Origin: Isoetes taiwanensis
Lineage: Eukaryota; Streptophyta; Lycopodiopsida; Isoetales; Isoetaceae
Assembly: GCA_021234155.1 (NCBI GenBank)
Contig: JAJEKV010000008.1
Span: 13,951,410-14,015,409 of the forward strand
Direction of reading: 5' to 3'
Length of the DNA: 64,000 bases
Position numbers and translations under genes: made by a program. Shown in pieces: positions 45,468-56,445 of this stretch; position 1 is the first letter of the stretch, and every line of letters starts with the position of its first letter. A model generated the notes under the pieces. That model ran no database searches. It saw only the letters and a program-made list of their open reading frames with translations, and had not been told where the DNA came from.

Positions 45468-47473
45468 ATGTAGGTTTCTATCGGTCGTTGTAAATCTGAA
45501 TTTTTGTGTTGGAGTCCCACTGAATACTGAAAGAAAAGATACCAAGCAAGGCGATTTTGCAACTAGCCTTTTGATTCCTATTAGGTAAAATGATTATGCC
45601 ATAGCTTGAAGGCTCATTGTTGCGTGGCCAACATTTTGAATGAATTTGCAAGAATGAAGGTCAAGAAGCTTCTTCTTATCGACTTCAGATGCTTGAATTC
45701 ATCACATCTTTATTAGCATTGAATAGGTTGAATTGCATTCTTAACAGTCTCTTCTGAGAAGTATGTTCTTTGTGGCTTCCATGGTTGCTTTATGCATGGA
45801 TATTGTTTTACCTGACATTTTCTAATGATGAAATGTTTCTTTTTTCTTTGTAGATCTAATTTAATCCTGGAATTGCGGAAGCTTCTTCAATGTCCAGCGA
45901 AATGAACCAGTCCTGTTAGTTTTAATTCAGTGATGCATGATGCTCTATTTCAAATAAGATTTCCTCTAGCCAATTCATGAAGATAAGGTAAACTTTTTTC
46001 CTAAACTTTGAATTGGCAATCGATTCTGCAATAGCATTTTGTTTCTAGGTATAAAGAATTTAGCTATGGTTTTAACACCCAGCAATAATTTGTAGTAGAT
46101 TAGGATCTGAGAATAGATCCATGGATTACCTCTCAAGAAGTATTTTGATCTCTCATATACACTGTATCTACCTTGCAAAACAATGAATCATCTTTGGCTC
46201 TTTTTTGTAGTTGAACTAACACAACGAGTCTTCTATTGCATATTGCAATAGACATTGCATCTGCATTAATTTAATTTCTTTCAAGGTAGGAATGTTCAGG
46301 AGCTCTATTTTAGTTTCAATTTTATTATTTGTTGCATGTTATGCTTTTATGAACTGCTGCAGTTCTATAAATTACCAGGTAGAAATGCACATAGGTTGCA
46401 TAAAAGCTTTTATGTTTATCTAGCAAACAAGACATTGAACTTAAATTTCTTAAAGCCAAATCATTTATGAATGCATTGAAGAGGCAAATGTTATATCATG
46501 GGCGTCAAATAAAAGTTTTCATCATTATTTTTTTTTTACATAAAGCTTAACAAGCTAAAACATTTTGTTGTTCTCACATATAAAAAGTGCAGACGACGGA
46601 TATTGCGTTTTCTGCTCAGGAAAGTTTGGTGAAGCTCAGCCTTTGTTGTCTGCATTGCATGATATTTGTGAAGATTCACCATGCCTTTCAGTTTATTAGA
46701 ACACAGTTGCTAGGTAACTTGGTTATTTGAAGCTTTGGGCTACCGTTATTAGGCTAGTTGAGCCTATTAACAAAGTGGGAGAACATAAGCTTATTTGCAA
46801 AGCATTTGAAAATCGAATTTGTCATTGAAATTTGAATGAAGACCATATGGACGCTCCATGCAGTCTCCCGCCTGTGATATGTGAAACGTAGTTAAAATGC
46901 CAATGAATAATTGCAATAGACTTATGGATCATTCACTATTTACTTATGTAATTTGTGATTTATTCATTAAGCCATTTTAGGCCTAAACCATTGCGAAAGT
47001 TGTAAACATCTGCATGTAATTTTTACTGAACATTTATATGTGTACCAGAGGAAAGTTTTATGCACTTTTGCATTTTGTAAATTAATTATTATTCCCTCAT
47101 TTTTTGGTTGGATGTTTTATGTTTGATATATATAATTAATTGCAAACACCATATACCAGGGCAAGAGCGTGATGTCATGGTGTTTTTTGTTGTTTTGTTA
47201 TGAAGAGATGACAATCATCAACACATTTACATTATTGTATGCATATAACTTGATGAAATGCAATACTTGTGCGTGTTGACAAACTTCCATGCCGACCTTT
47301 TACGATAAAATGGCGATAAACAGGCACTAAATATAGACACCTTGCATCATCTACTTGTCAGGTGATTAGCAAGATGCACACAAAAGCAAAGAAACAACAA
47401 ATCTTGATTAAAGTTTTGATGTGAGAAAAGAATAAAAATAGGAATAAGATGTACAATGGTTTTAAATTTACAC
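45468..47473. other. No identified gene
   Basis: AT-rich. One stretch, 46593-46712, is bounded by an acceptor-like GTGCAG and a donor-like GCTAG|GTAACT and is open in one frame (TTDIAFSAQESLVKLSLCCL then HCMIFVKIHHAFQ). It could be an orphan exon, but I know of no relative. Confidence 0.35.
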
Positions 47474-47700
47474 CTTGTAGTTTCTGAGTTTGATATAAAT
47501 GGTCTCAAGTCCACGCCCATCAAGAACCGCAAAGGCGGGAGCAACATAATATGACGGGAGAGCCTATAAAAATGTTAAGATCTAAAAGCTTTAACTTATG
47601 AGTAATTGACAAAATGTAGATGTAGAAAAAATAAAACTTGTAGAATTGCCTCTCCTATAAAGGCATCGATGATATCATTTTTGGCAAGCAAAAAATTAAA
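47474..47700 (-). other. Two orphan exon-like segments of an unidentified protein
   Basis: On the minus strand, 47563-47474 is exactly 90 bases, open throughout, and flanked by TTTTTATAG and GTGTAA. It encodes ALPSYYVAPAFAVLDGRGLE then TIYIKLRNYK. Upstream, about 47700-47638 encodes DFNFLLAKNDIIDAFIGEAI then LQ, and ends at a weak donor GTTTTA. Both junctions are in phase 0, so they can be spliced in frame across a 74-base intron. Composition and splice signals suggest genuine coding ancestry. I do not recognise the family, and no further exons are evident. Confidence 0.4.
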
Positions 47701-48311
47701 GTCTCTTGTAATTTAATCCATTCCTCAGTTCACAATTCAGTCTTTTAAATTAAAGTAAATTAAAGCACAACTAGTTCAATCAAAGCAATGAAGCAGAATT
47801 TTTTATATTGCCGTGCACTAATAGGCGGCTACGCATTGGGGCTACCAAGGGGCTTTGTCCAAGAGTCACTAAACTACAACGCTAAAGCCGACAATTTGGT
47901 AAAGGGAATGCACCGTGTGTGTCTGCGGAAGCAACGTTTTTTCTTGATTTAGGGCAGCCACTAGACTCATGCATTGGCCTCGCCATTTCGAAACTTTCAA
48001 GGCCCCGCCATCATTGTCCTACCATCTTTGCCCTTCCAATGTTTTGCGAGAAAATTTGAAGACTTCATTTTTTAATGACGAGCAAAAGATTCTCTAAAAA
48101 CTTCACCATATAGGTGCCATGCTCGTGGGGTGCTTGGCCGATGCGAAACTGTACCCCACCTTATCTTTACGCTTAACCACCAAATAGTCTATGTGACTTG
48201 GTCTATGCATATGAACCTATTGTAAGCATTAACCACCCTCGATGCAACATAATCTTTTCCAACAAGAAGTTAAGCTTAGGTCCTGGTTGTGGCATTTAGT
48301 CCAATTGCACT
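47701..48311. other. Spacer, no gene seen
   Basis: Slightly richer in G+C at 47820-48000. No coding family was recognised. Confidence 0.35.
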
Positions 48312-50971
48312 ATGCCATGCTTACGACATCAAATTTTTAGAAACAAATTTACTCTCAGTTCATGGACAGCGATGAACGTGTTCAATCCAGAATGGCTCTT
48401 CAATCCGGGTTTGCATAGTAGCCACCCATGGGATCCTCATAAGCCAAGCTACAGCCCGCTTTTGCCACAGAAAATTCGCCCATATCCATCGTTTGAAGGC
48501 TGGTATACCAGAATCACCGATCCAAATAAAGGCTTGAGTTTGGGGCTGATTTTAGCTACAAATTACGCTTACGGAGGAAAGCCAAGTAACTATGCTCATC
48601 TGCCCTGGACCTGATAGTGACTTTGAGAACATGAAGGCTGGCCATACTTACGCATTTGCATATAAAACAAAGGTACTTCAATTCTACCTTGGGCCTGATG
48701 ATTTTTCATGTATCAATGCTTACTTAGGCCTGAACAATGTTCAGTCGGGTTACACCAGCCGTCCTTTTCTTTCTAACCTTGAAACTTGATCATGCAGGAT
48801 GCAAGGTTCACTTCATTGTCCACAACAGAAGGAAATGCAGAGCCAGATGGTTTCCAATGGGAGGCACCTGGTATTGCTCATGTGAGGATGGAGCCACATC
48901 CTGCACCATGAGGTCTGTTTCTTGCTTTAACTATTTGCCAATATGCAGCTAATGAAACAGAGTGTATGTTTGTCAGACTAGATTCTTTAATAATTGTTGG
49001 TATCTAGTGTCATCGATAAATGATGCTGAATATTATGCCAGCTTTATCATGATCATAGAACCCTCCTTTTGTAACCTTGTAAAAGTTTGCCGTAAAATTG
49101 TTGTCCACGAGGCTTTGTGCAGTTTGTTATGCAAATAATATATCTCTTTTTATCCACTCTAGGTCCCATGGAGTGCAGGTGATTCCTAAAGGGGCCTGAA
49201 GGTTAGGCGGGGAAAATCCCAATATTTCCAACGCATTGGTACATCTACAGTTTGGGATCAGTTTCAGAGTACACCCTTTATAACTCCCTTATTGCTAAGG
49301 AATTAGTTGGAACTGGTTTTGGGCATCAAGAAAAAAAAACTGGGGTGAGACATTTCCCAATGGGCATATTTGGCTTCAGGCCCAATCGTCGATAATTCTT
49401 CCCAGGTTCTTCAGTTTAACTTTGTTATCTTGATTCAAATGTGACTAGTCACATCTTGTAATCTTTGACCAAAGTGGATAGAGCTTCTTTCTAATCAAGT
49501 TACTTGTTTATCAAGCTTAGGCACCATTGTTGCAAGACCTCTTTGCTTGAATTCTATTTTGCTAGCTTTGACAATCAGTCATAAGCATGAACAAGTAACT
49601 TTGTAGAAGCATTATTTGCAGCTTTGTGGCCATTTTGTGCACTTTCGGATATTAGATCTTATTTGATTAAAAATTTTCTGCACAATAAGCTATTTCAAAT
49701 ATGTATGTTTTTGTATATTTGTTGATTGGTCTGTATCACTTAACATTCCACTTCATTTGTGTCAGGTTGTGTGTCTTTGGAGCATACTTCAAGATCTCGA
49801 AATTTTTGGAGACTCCTTTCATATTTGCTATGGGCTATAGGTCAAAAAGCAACAGATTGATATGCGACAAATGACATTGGCACTATTTTTAAGGACATCA
49901 ATATTGACATCGATCCTTTGGATGGAGTATTTTTCTACATCCGCCATAGGTCCATCTCATTCAAGTAAAGGTAATAAGTTATCAAACAAGATCATGTTGT
50001 TAGTGTTTAGACAGTTAGATAATCGTATTGTGTTTAGGTAAGTTGATGATCTAGGTGTATTTTCACTATTCTCAAGTTTGTATATGTTGGAGGAAACCAG
50101 AATATCTATGTTGGATTATTTGCTACTCCATGTAGTTGTTATACATTGTGGACCTGAGTCTGTTTCAGCTTAAGAATATCTATATCCAAGAACTTATATA
50201 ACGTTCTTAACCATTATGGCCTAACAAGCTGGCCAAATTTGCCATCCGGAACTTCATCCAAAGATATTCTATGATGGTCATATTTGTACATTGTGGAATC
50301 AGTAACTTGAGCAGTCCTTATGATATTGATGCCATATTCATCTCCCTAATGCGCATTTACAACAAACATTTGATTGTTAGGATGCTACAAATGTAAAAGA
50401 AACAACGTTAGGAATCAGAACAGGCACAAAGATCCTTATTAGACAAGAAGATAGTCACAATATGTACCAGTTTACGCCTTCAGTGTAGTACCATGTGAAA
50501 GAGTTGGGCAGCAGGTCCAACATGTTTGGGCAAATGGATTTGTGTGGATCTGCAAAGGGGTGAGTAAATCTTGGACATCTGAAATAGGCAAAGCAAGAAT
50601 TTTCCAAAACAGAGTTATTCTCATCTTCATTTTGTAATCATTAGCTTTATTTATTCCGCTTAGTAGACTGACAAATTATTGCTACATTTTTCTTATTTTC
50701 TATTGTTTATGCTTAACAGATATTTGCAAGGGCAGCTTTTGAGACATTCTCAAATCCTATTCTGGCTCCTATTGGGAAGTTGGATTGGGAACCTGCATGC
50801 CGGGAATCATTTTTCGCAACAATAGAGGTCCAAGTGTACAAGCATCGTGTGTGGGGAATTGCAGATGAGACACTAGTGGAGCAGCAGACATTTGCAAATG
50901 GAGGTCTAGAGTTTGGAGAGGATCTAATGCAGGAAGCCTTCCAAAATAATTTGTTACGGGAGGTTCAGTGA
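48312..50971 (+). pseudogene. Tocopherol cyclase-like gene, decayed, introns retained
   Basis: Exon-like pieces on the plus strand. 48362-48672: PEWLFNPGLHSSHPWDPHKP, YPSFEGWYTRITDPNKGLSL, then after a frameshift near 48570 TEESQVTMLICPGPDSDFEN. 48798-48910: DARFTSLSTTEGNAEPDGFQ then WEAPGIAHVRMEPHPAP and a stop. 49166-49400: PWSAGD, GKIPIFPTHWYIYSLGS and NWGETFPNGHIWLQAQSS. 50721-50971: LDWEPACRESFFATIEVQVY and a C-terminus ending in TGA. FEGWY, the F-P-x-F-x-x-H-W block, NWG..FP..W.W(V/L)Q and ACR(D/E)S..... are the landmarks of VTE1-type tocopherol cyclases, which close the chromanol ring of vitamin E in plastids. Stops and frameshifts in three pieces argue against function. The N-terminus lacks an evident plastid peptide. 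Confidence 0.72.
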
Positions 50972-52192
50972 AGTAGATTTTAAGACTATTGCAATTTGCA
51001 TAGGTTATTCCACGTTTTTCTTTGGGTGCATGGGAGGTGCTATTCTCATGAAGATTTGGATTGATCAATTAGCAGGTTGATGTTTGCTTTTGTCTCATGG
51101 GAAGAGTAAGGGAGAGTGAGGGTTTGTGTCTTTTGTGGTTTTGCTCTATCCCATCATATTTTAAAAGGGGCTTTTTTTTCCCACACTTAACGAGCCCTGT
51201 ATTCCGGGATGTTTCACATCGGAAGATTACCTCTATGTATCTTTCATAGAAGCGTATTTGAAGAACATGTTGATACATGATTACAAAAATAGGTGTTTTG
51301 CTTTCAGAGGAAAGAACACAAAGGGACAAGATACAACATAGAAAGCCCTGTAATGTATTGTTGAATTTAGAATGGCATTTTGTTTTTAAGAATATATAAT
51401 TTTAATAGGCCTATACTATTCTATTATATTCTATTCTATTGGATGTACTGATATAATTATATAGCTGCACTATTCCACAGGTCAGGTTATGCCAAACTAT
51501 TGGTCAACTTATTAAAACAATTGATTTAATAGATGGTATTTCTTGCACATACATTTTGTCTTGTAATATCATGAAAAATGATTACCAGATGGCTAGAATT
51601 ATTAGCCATCATAACAAGTTGTGATGATAATGACCATCATCCCTCTTGGTAGAAGTATTGATATTGATATTAGATATTCATCACGCTGCTTGAAGCTCTA
51701 TAATCTTTTCGGGAATAAGTTATGAATCTTAAAACATCATAGCTTGTTGAACTAACCAATCTCTTCTTGGCTAATCTACAAAGAAAGTTAAGCAAATGGG
51801 TCTGAGTGTGTAAGGCAGGGGTCCTATTGAAGGAATATGTTGTTTTTAATAAATTGAACATGTATCTTGGGGACAAGCGTTCAGCTGAACCAACTTAGTT
51901 GCAATCCTATGGGTCCTGGAACGTGGCATCTTTATGCTGCCTAAAGTTCTTTTACATAGATGAAGTGCGGCGTTTACTTAACATTCTTGGCGGCCTTTAC
52001 TGGATGTGTTGGCCGCAGAATTGCATATAAGTTGCTTCCACGTTAGAGAAGACTATCTAGGAAACGTTCCTGGGGTGTGATGCACTATGGATGTTTACCC
52101 TTAATGTGGTGGCATGTGGCACAATCCCAACGGTTGGTGATTATTCCATCCCCATAGAATCTCCAACAGTCATGATTCAGCCACTCCAGCAT
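50972..52192. other. No identified gene
   Basis: AT-rich. It contains GGCCTATACTATTCTATTATATTCTATTCTATT simple sequence near 51408-51440 and direct ATCAT/ATGATGA words near 51590-51640. No coding family is visible. Confidence 0.4.
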
Positions 52193-52376
52193 TATATAAG
52201 GATAACTCTATTTTCAGCCAATCTAGAAGCCAACCAAAGCTCGGGTATATGCTTCCATCTATGGCAACGACGTGCCTGCATTTAGGTGCATTTTTTATTA
52301 GCAGCACACGTATGTAACCAATATCACGAACCCAAAGATACCTGGTAAAAAATCGAAGATAATGGATAATATAAAA
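52193..52376 (+). promoter_or_regulatory. Candidate TATA boxes of the downstream secreted-protein gene
   Basis: TATATAAG at 52193-52200 and ATATAAAA at 52369-52376 precede the ATG at 52409. The first would give a leader of about 180 bases; the second would leave fewer than 15. The first is therefore more plausible as the promoter TATA box. Confidence 0.4.
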
Positions 52377-52408
52377 GCTCAGAAAGTGCCAGAAATCCGA
52401 GAGAAGAA

Positions 52409-53062
52409 ATGGAAGGAAAGAAGGTGGTTCTGCTGATGATATTATGTCAGCTCAATCTGCTAGGATTGATTGATGGAGCAACATATAAAACCTTCGCGTC
52501 GATGAAAGCAAGTGCGAGCCAATCCTTTCCACAGGTAAGCACCCTGCAGGCTTCGCCAAACCAAGTGTACTACCTTTCGTTGGTAATAACAAACTACGTA
52601 GGGTTGGGAATGCAATGCTACGCGGTAGAGACGATTGGCACGGTGTTCCTCAGAAGCTGGGGAGGGGTACAAATGGTGGGAGATTATTCTGCAACTGATA
52701 TCTGTTCTGTTGTATTGGACGACAGGGGCTTTGTTGCTCTGCAAACCTACACCTCCTATTTGAATGTTTATGATCTGACGGAGTATCAGAAGGCCCACAT
52801 GGCCGAGGTCCAAATCTATGTCCAAGATGATGGGTCTGTTTTGTTTTCGGCTGATAGCTCCACCACCACTGGAAACGGCCCCTTCCGAAGCAGGTACGGT
52901 TTTTTTTTTTTTTTTTTTTTTGCCTTCAGTACACAGCCAGCATAAGATTTTACATCTAACCAAACCATTCCTTGCCTTTGCAGTGCCTGCCTTGATGTTC
53001 CTCTCTCCTTCTCTGCCTTGTTCTTGCTCGTCATCTGCCTCTTTCTACAACTTCCAGCCTAG
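52409..53062 (+). CDS. Small secreted, probably GPI-anchored protein, two exons
   Basis: join(52409-52893, 52984-53062), 187 aa. The N-terminus (MEGKKVVLLMILCQLNLLGL then IDGA) is a typical signal peptide. The mature part contains LQASPNQVYYLSLVITNYVG, DICSVVLDDRGFVALQTYTS and VQIYVQDDGSVLFSADSS. The paired (V/L)-x-(D/Q)-D-x-G-x-(V/L)-x-(L/F) pattern faintly recalls bulb-lectin beta-prism repeats, but I do not claim that family. Exon 1 ends ..AGCAG before GTACGG. The 90-base intron holds 22 consecutive T and ends CTTTGCAG. Splicing adds SSACLDVPLSFSALFLLVIC then LFLQLPA and TAG, a hydrophobic C-terminal tail preceded by small residues, as in GPI-anchor signals. Without splicing the frame runs into the T-tract. 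Likely product: an extracellular plasma-membrane-anchored protein of unknown function. No lesions were seen. Confidence 0.72.
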
Positions 53063-53480
53063 GAACTCCATGTAAAATGTAAAGACATTATATATACTAT
53101 ACTAGAAAATTGCCCACCATTGGTGGGCTTTCTATGTGATTATATATGAAGATTCGAAGACTAATGTATTGTCTATAATGTGGTTGTGTAAAATGCAAAA
53201 CAAATTGAATATAAATTAAATTGAAGTTTGTTAAGGTTATATCGATTAGATTTTTTACGTGTATATTTATTAATAGGAAATTGAGTAATAATTCTTAGTA
53301 CCCAATGTATTCTTTTTGATATATGGTAAGATGTGGTGTCTCTCGCACCTATTGGCACGTGGTGTCTCTCGCACCTGTTGGCAAGAAAGCTAGATTATGC
53401 CACGTGGCACACCCTCCCACGTGGAATGAAAGGTTACATTTAATAAACCCTTTCATTTCTTGGACAATTTTAACGGTCTA
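53063..53480. repeat. Spacer with palindromes and a 25-bp tandem duplication
   Basis: GCCCACCATTGGTGGGC (53112-53128) is a perfect 8-bp-arm palindrome preceded by TATATATACTATACTAGAAA. GTGGTGTCTCTCGCACCT(A/G)T followed by TGGCA is duplicated at 53333-53357 and 53359-53383. Two CCACGTGG palindromes (53400-53407 and 53417-53424) are G-box cores. The AT-rich run followed by a small palindrome resembles 5' ends of some plant Helitrons, which would make the downstream PPR remnant a captured fragment. That is speculative. Confidence 0.5.
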
Positions 53481-53518
53481 GATCAATGCCATGTGGCACA
53501 ATCTGGGCCGTCGATCGG

Positions 53519-54262
53519 GGTGGAGGGACAGGCGCCATGAAAGAAGATCATGGCATTCTGCCAAATACTGCACATTTTGCAGGCATGGTTGATCTTGTCA
53601 GTCAGTCAGGACATTTGACTGAAGCTGATAACCTACAACAAACAATTGAGTCCTCTATTGGAACATTGACGTCTTTGCTTTGCATGCAAAAAGTATGGTA
53701 ATATGGATTGGGAAGGCAATGCTTTGATCCAATTGTTCAAATAGAACCACAATATTTGCTCATGGCAGGCATATATTTTGGTGCGTGTACAGTGGAGGAA
53801 GCTGCAAATGTCGAAAGGATTTTACAATGCATATGTGTATGGAAAAAGCCTGCCAAAGCATGGATCGAGGTAAATAACAGGTTTCATGAGTTCGTTGTTG
53901 GGGACATAAGGCACCCACAAAGTGAGGAAATTTATGATATGTTTAAAGGATTGAAGTATAAAATGAGGAAAGCTGGATGTGCACCAACGTTTGAGAATGT
54001 ATGACAACAAATGCTAGAAGAGGAGAAGGAATATGCCTTTTGTGGGCATTGTGAGAAATTGGTTGTAGGTTTTGGCCTTCTCATGTTGCCTTCAGGTCTA
54101 ACTATACGGGCAACTAAGAGTCTTCCGATGTGCGTGGATTGCCATTCTACCATGAGGATTATTTCGAAGGTTGAAAAACGTGAAGTTGTTATAGATGATA
54201 CTCATCGGACACACTCTTTCAAAGATGGGGCTTGTTGTTGTGAAAACAGGCCACCTTTCTAA
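53519..54262 (+). pseudogene. PPR-DYW protein C-terminal fragment
   Basis: One continuous plus-strand frame, broken by TAA at 53699-53701 and TGA at 54002-54004. It encodes the last PPR unit (MKEDHGILPNTAHFAGMVDL), the E/E+ region (AKAWIEVNNRFHEFVVGDIR then HPQSEEIYDMFKGLKYKM) and a DYW deaminase domain (EEEKEYAFCGHCEKLVVGFG, IRATKSLPMCVDCHSTMRII, then HSFKDGACCCEN). DYW proteins bind organelle RNA and deaminate C to U. H-x-E survives as HCEK and the C-x-x-C-H zinc site as CVDCH. The C-terminus reads CCCENRPPF instead of C-x-C-x-D-Y-W. With no start, missing upstream repeats and two stops, it is a relic. Confidence 0.88.
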
Positions 54263-55558
54263 TCAACAGATGGGTATGGATCTATACACTTGCTTGACCC
54301 TGGTTATAAGACCACTGGCAGAAATAAGAGCACCACATACTTTCAAATTCATTGCTTCATATATATTTTATATTCAAGATATTGAAGTAAGTTCTATAAG
54401 GCATTTTCTTATTACCAAGTATGAATTCAACTTATGTTTCTTCCTCTGTACTATATTGCAAGATGAGGCACAATGGCGCATAACATTGCTGCCATAACAT
54501 ATACAGGTTCTATTCAGGTTAGTACTTCTTTCATAAGGTTCTCCACTTTCTATTTTAGGTTTTGCAAAGAGGTGGCTCCTTGGAAGGCAACCTCCGGCTC
54601 TTGGGTAAGTATAACTAAGGGCTTAAGAACCTCTTCGCATTCTTAATGTATCTCAAGTTCTTACAACTGCCTTTCCATTGGTATGCACCTTCATATCCTG
54701 CTGTCAGAACAGGAACGGAATGTTGTGCGCTCATGCACAGCACACAGACAACGATTTTGATCATGTGGACGGATTCTTCATCTTAGATCTATAAGAGGTC
54801 AGATATATAATATATCTGTTGGAACTTCCTAATTGAACTCTGTAATTGAACTCTGTTGTTCATCATTAACGGATATTGAGAGATTTTTAATATGACTGTC
54901 TGTATGTTCAGATAAATTTTGGGCAGCATCTTGGAAACATTTGAGATGATCTACTCATGAATGGATATCTGCATTGCCCATTAATGGCAGTAATCAAACC
55001 CTAGACATGAGCAATGAGAAATTGGGTGCAAATGATATATATTTCATTGCTCACCAGCCATTATTACGCAAAATTCTAATATGATGTACATCAATAATCC
55101 AACCTATCAAGGCAGGAACAAACTATGTTATCATTTTTAAAGAAAGAAAGAAGCAGTAATAGCAGCTTAGATCCTAGCCAAATGCACGGAAAGGCAGGCC
55201 ATGGCCTTGTTTTAAGCTTGGTCATATGCTATAGACAAAGCTCAGTCTTATTTACGAATCTATTCTATTTGCGAGCAAGGTCAAAAGCAATTGCAAGATC
55301 TTTCCTTCATTGGGGAGAACACTGACAATGATCTCTACCAGCAGTGCATCTTCCTTAAAAAACAGGAGACATTGATAATTCCATGTATGCAATCAATCTA
55401 CATAGCAATTGCGCACATTTTTTGTGCATATTTGAACTGGTGCAACATGCAACTAAATGCAGTTCCTTCTATTTTAAGTTGCTATATCACTGTATGCATT
55501 TTCTTCAGTAATACATTGTTTCGGATCGGAGCATTTAATATACCAGGTTTGTTCGATC
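54263..55558. other. No identified gene
   Basis: AT-rich. A 46-base segment at 54560-54605 is bounded by TATTTTAG and GTAAGT and is open (VLQRGGSLEGNLRLL), so it could be an orphan exon. Otherwise nothing was recognised. Confidence 0.35.
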
Positions 55559-55559
55559 T

Positions 55560-56445
55560 TAGAATATGGGTGTCTGATCCCCCTGACCAGTGACAACAGA
55601 AGGAACTTGTGAAACAATTGCAGGAATTCCAGACGGCAAGGCAGCTGGAAGTGAAGGCTGAGGGGTGACTGCAGGAGAAACAGCATCTCGCCGCCGTCCA
55701 TTAGATGCATATTTGACAGTCTGGCAGGGTCGTTGCTGCACATAAGATCATGTACTTTAGTAACCAGGAAATAAATCTTCAACAATTTGCAGCTCTCAAA
55801 CCTGCTGGGTTCTTGCAGCATCCTTGTAAGGAGCTGGCTGTTGAGTCTGTTGTTGAGAAATAAGTTGTTGCTGCATTGATGGCAATTGCCCCATTGTTTT
55901 CCCAGCTTGAGGCTGCACTGGAACAATACCCCTTGTTCTTACTGGTCTTTGTGGATGCTGAGCAGTTAAAACCTTCAAATGAAAAAATTGCCTTTTTAAT
56001 AAAAACTGCCAAAAATAAAAACTTTAAAAACTGGGATCATGCCCTGGGAAAGCAATTGAGGTAAAAAAAGTCACCATGGTATATGGTGGCAGAGGTTGAA
56101 TAGCAGGTCTCCCTGGGGATGGCATAGATCCGGCCCGCCAGCCTCCTGGCCTCACAACTGGTTGATACATTATCCCCGGCCTTGGAGTTACAGCAGGTGG
56201 AAGGATACCAGGTGTAGTGAAGTATATTATGCTCTAGCTGTGCCCGACAAACTTCTTTCCTTTGTGCCAAAGCAACATACATAAGCTTTCCATGTACCAT
56301 GCGATCTAGAAAATCCACAATGTCTATTAGTTATCTGCACTGTCTTCAACAATAATCACATTCAGAGCAACAAACATACTATTAGCTTCATTGACTGCCC
56401 TCAAAGCCTCCTCTGACGGACCAAAGCTTAGCAATCTTACCAGAC
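55560..56445 (-). pseudogene. Poly(A)-binding protein (PABP) fragment
   Basis: The minus strand, from about 56445 down, reads FGPSEEALRAVNEANSM, the end of the fourth RRM. After a probable retained intron (acceptor TTTTCTAG at about 56311) it reads RMVHGKLMYVALAQRKEVCR then AQLE, the hallmark RRM4 exit of PABPs. The proline-rich linker follows in shifted frames: TPGILPPAVTPRPGIMYQPV, VRPGGWRAGSMPSPGRPAIQ, TAQHPQRPVRTRGIVPVQPQ and QTVKYASNGRRRD. The C-terminal MLLE domain is not present. PABPs bind mRNA poly(A) tails in the cytoplasm. Frameshifts near 56220 and 55990 and the lack of RRM1-3 show it is a relic. It abuts the kinase remnant on the same strand. Confidence 0.82.

Noticed and set aside
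52460-52963. 167-codon minus-strand frame opposite the secreted-protein gene
   Set aside because: It is the antisense shadow of exon 1 and the T-tract. It has Lys runs from the A-tract and no family.
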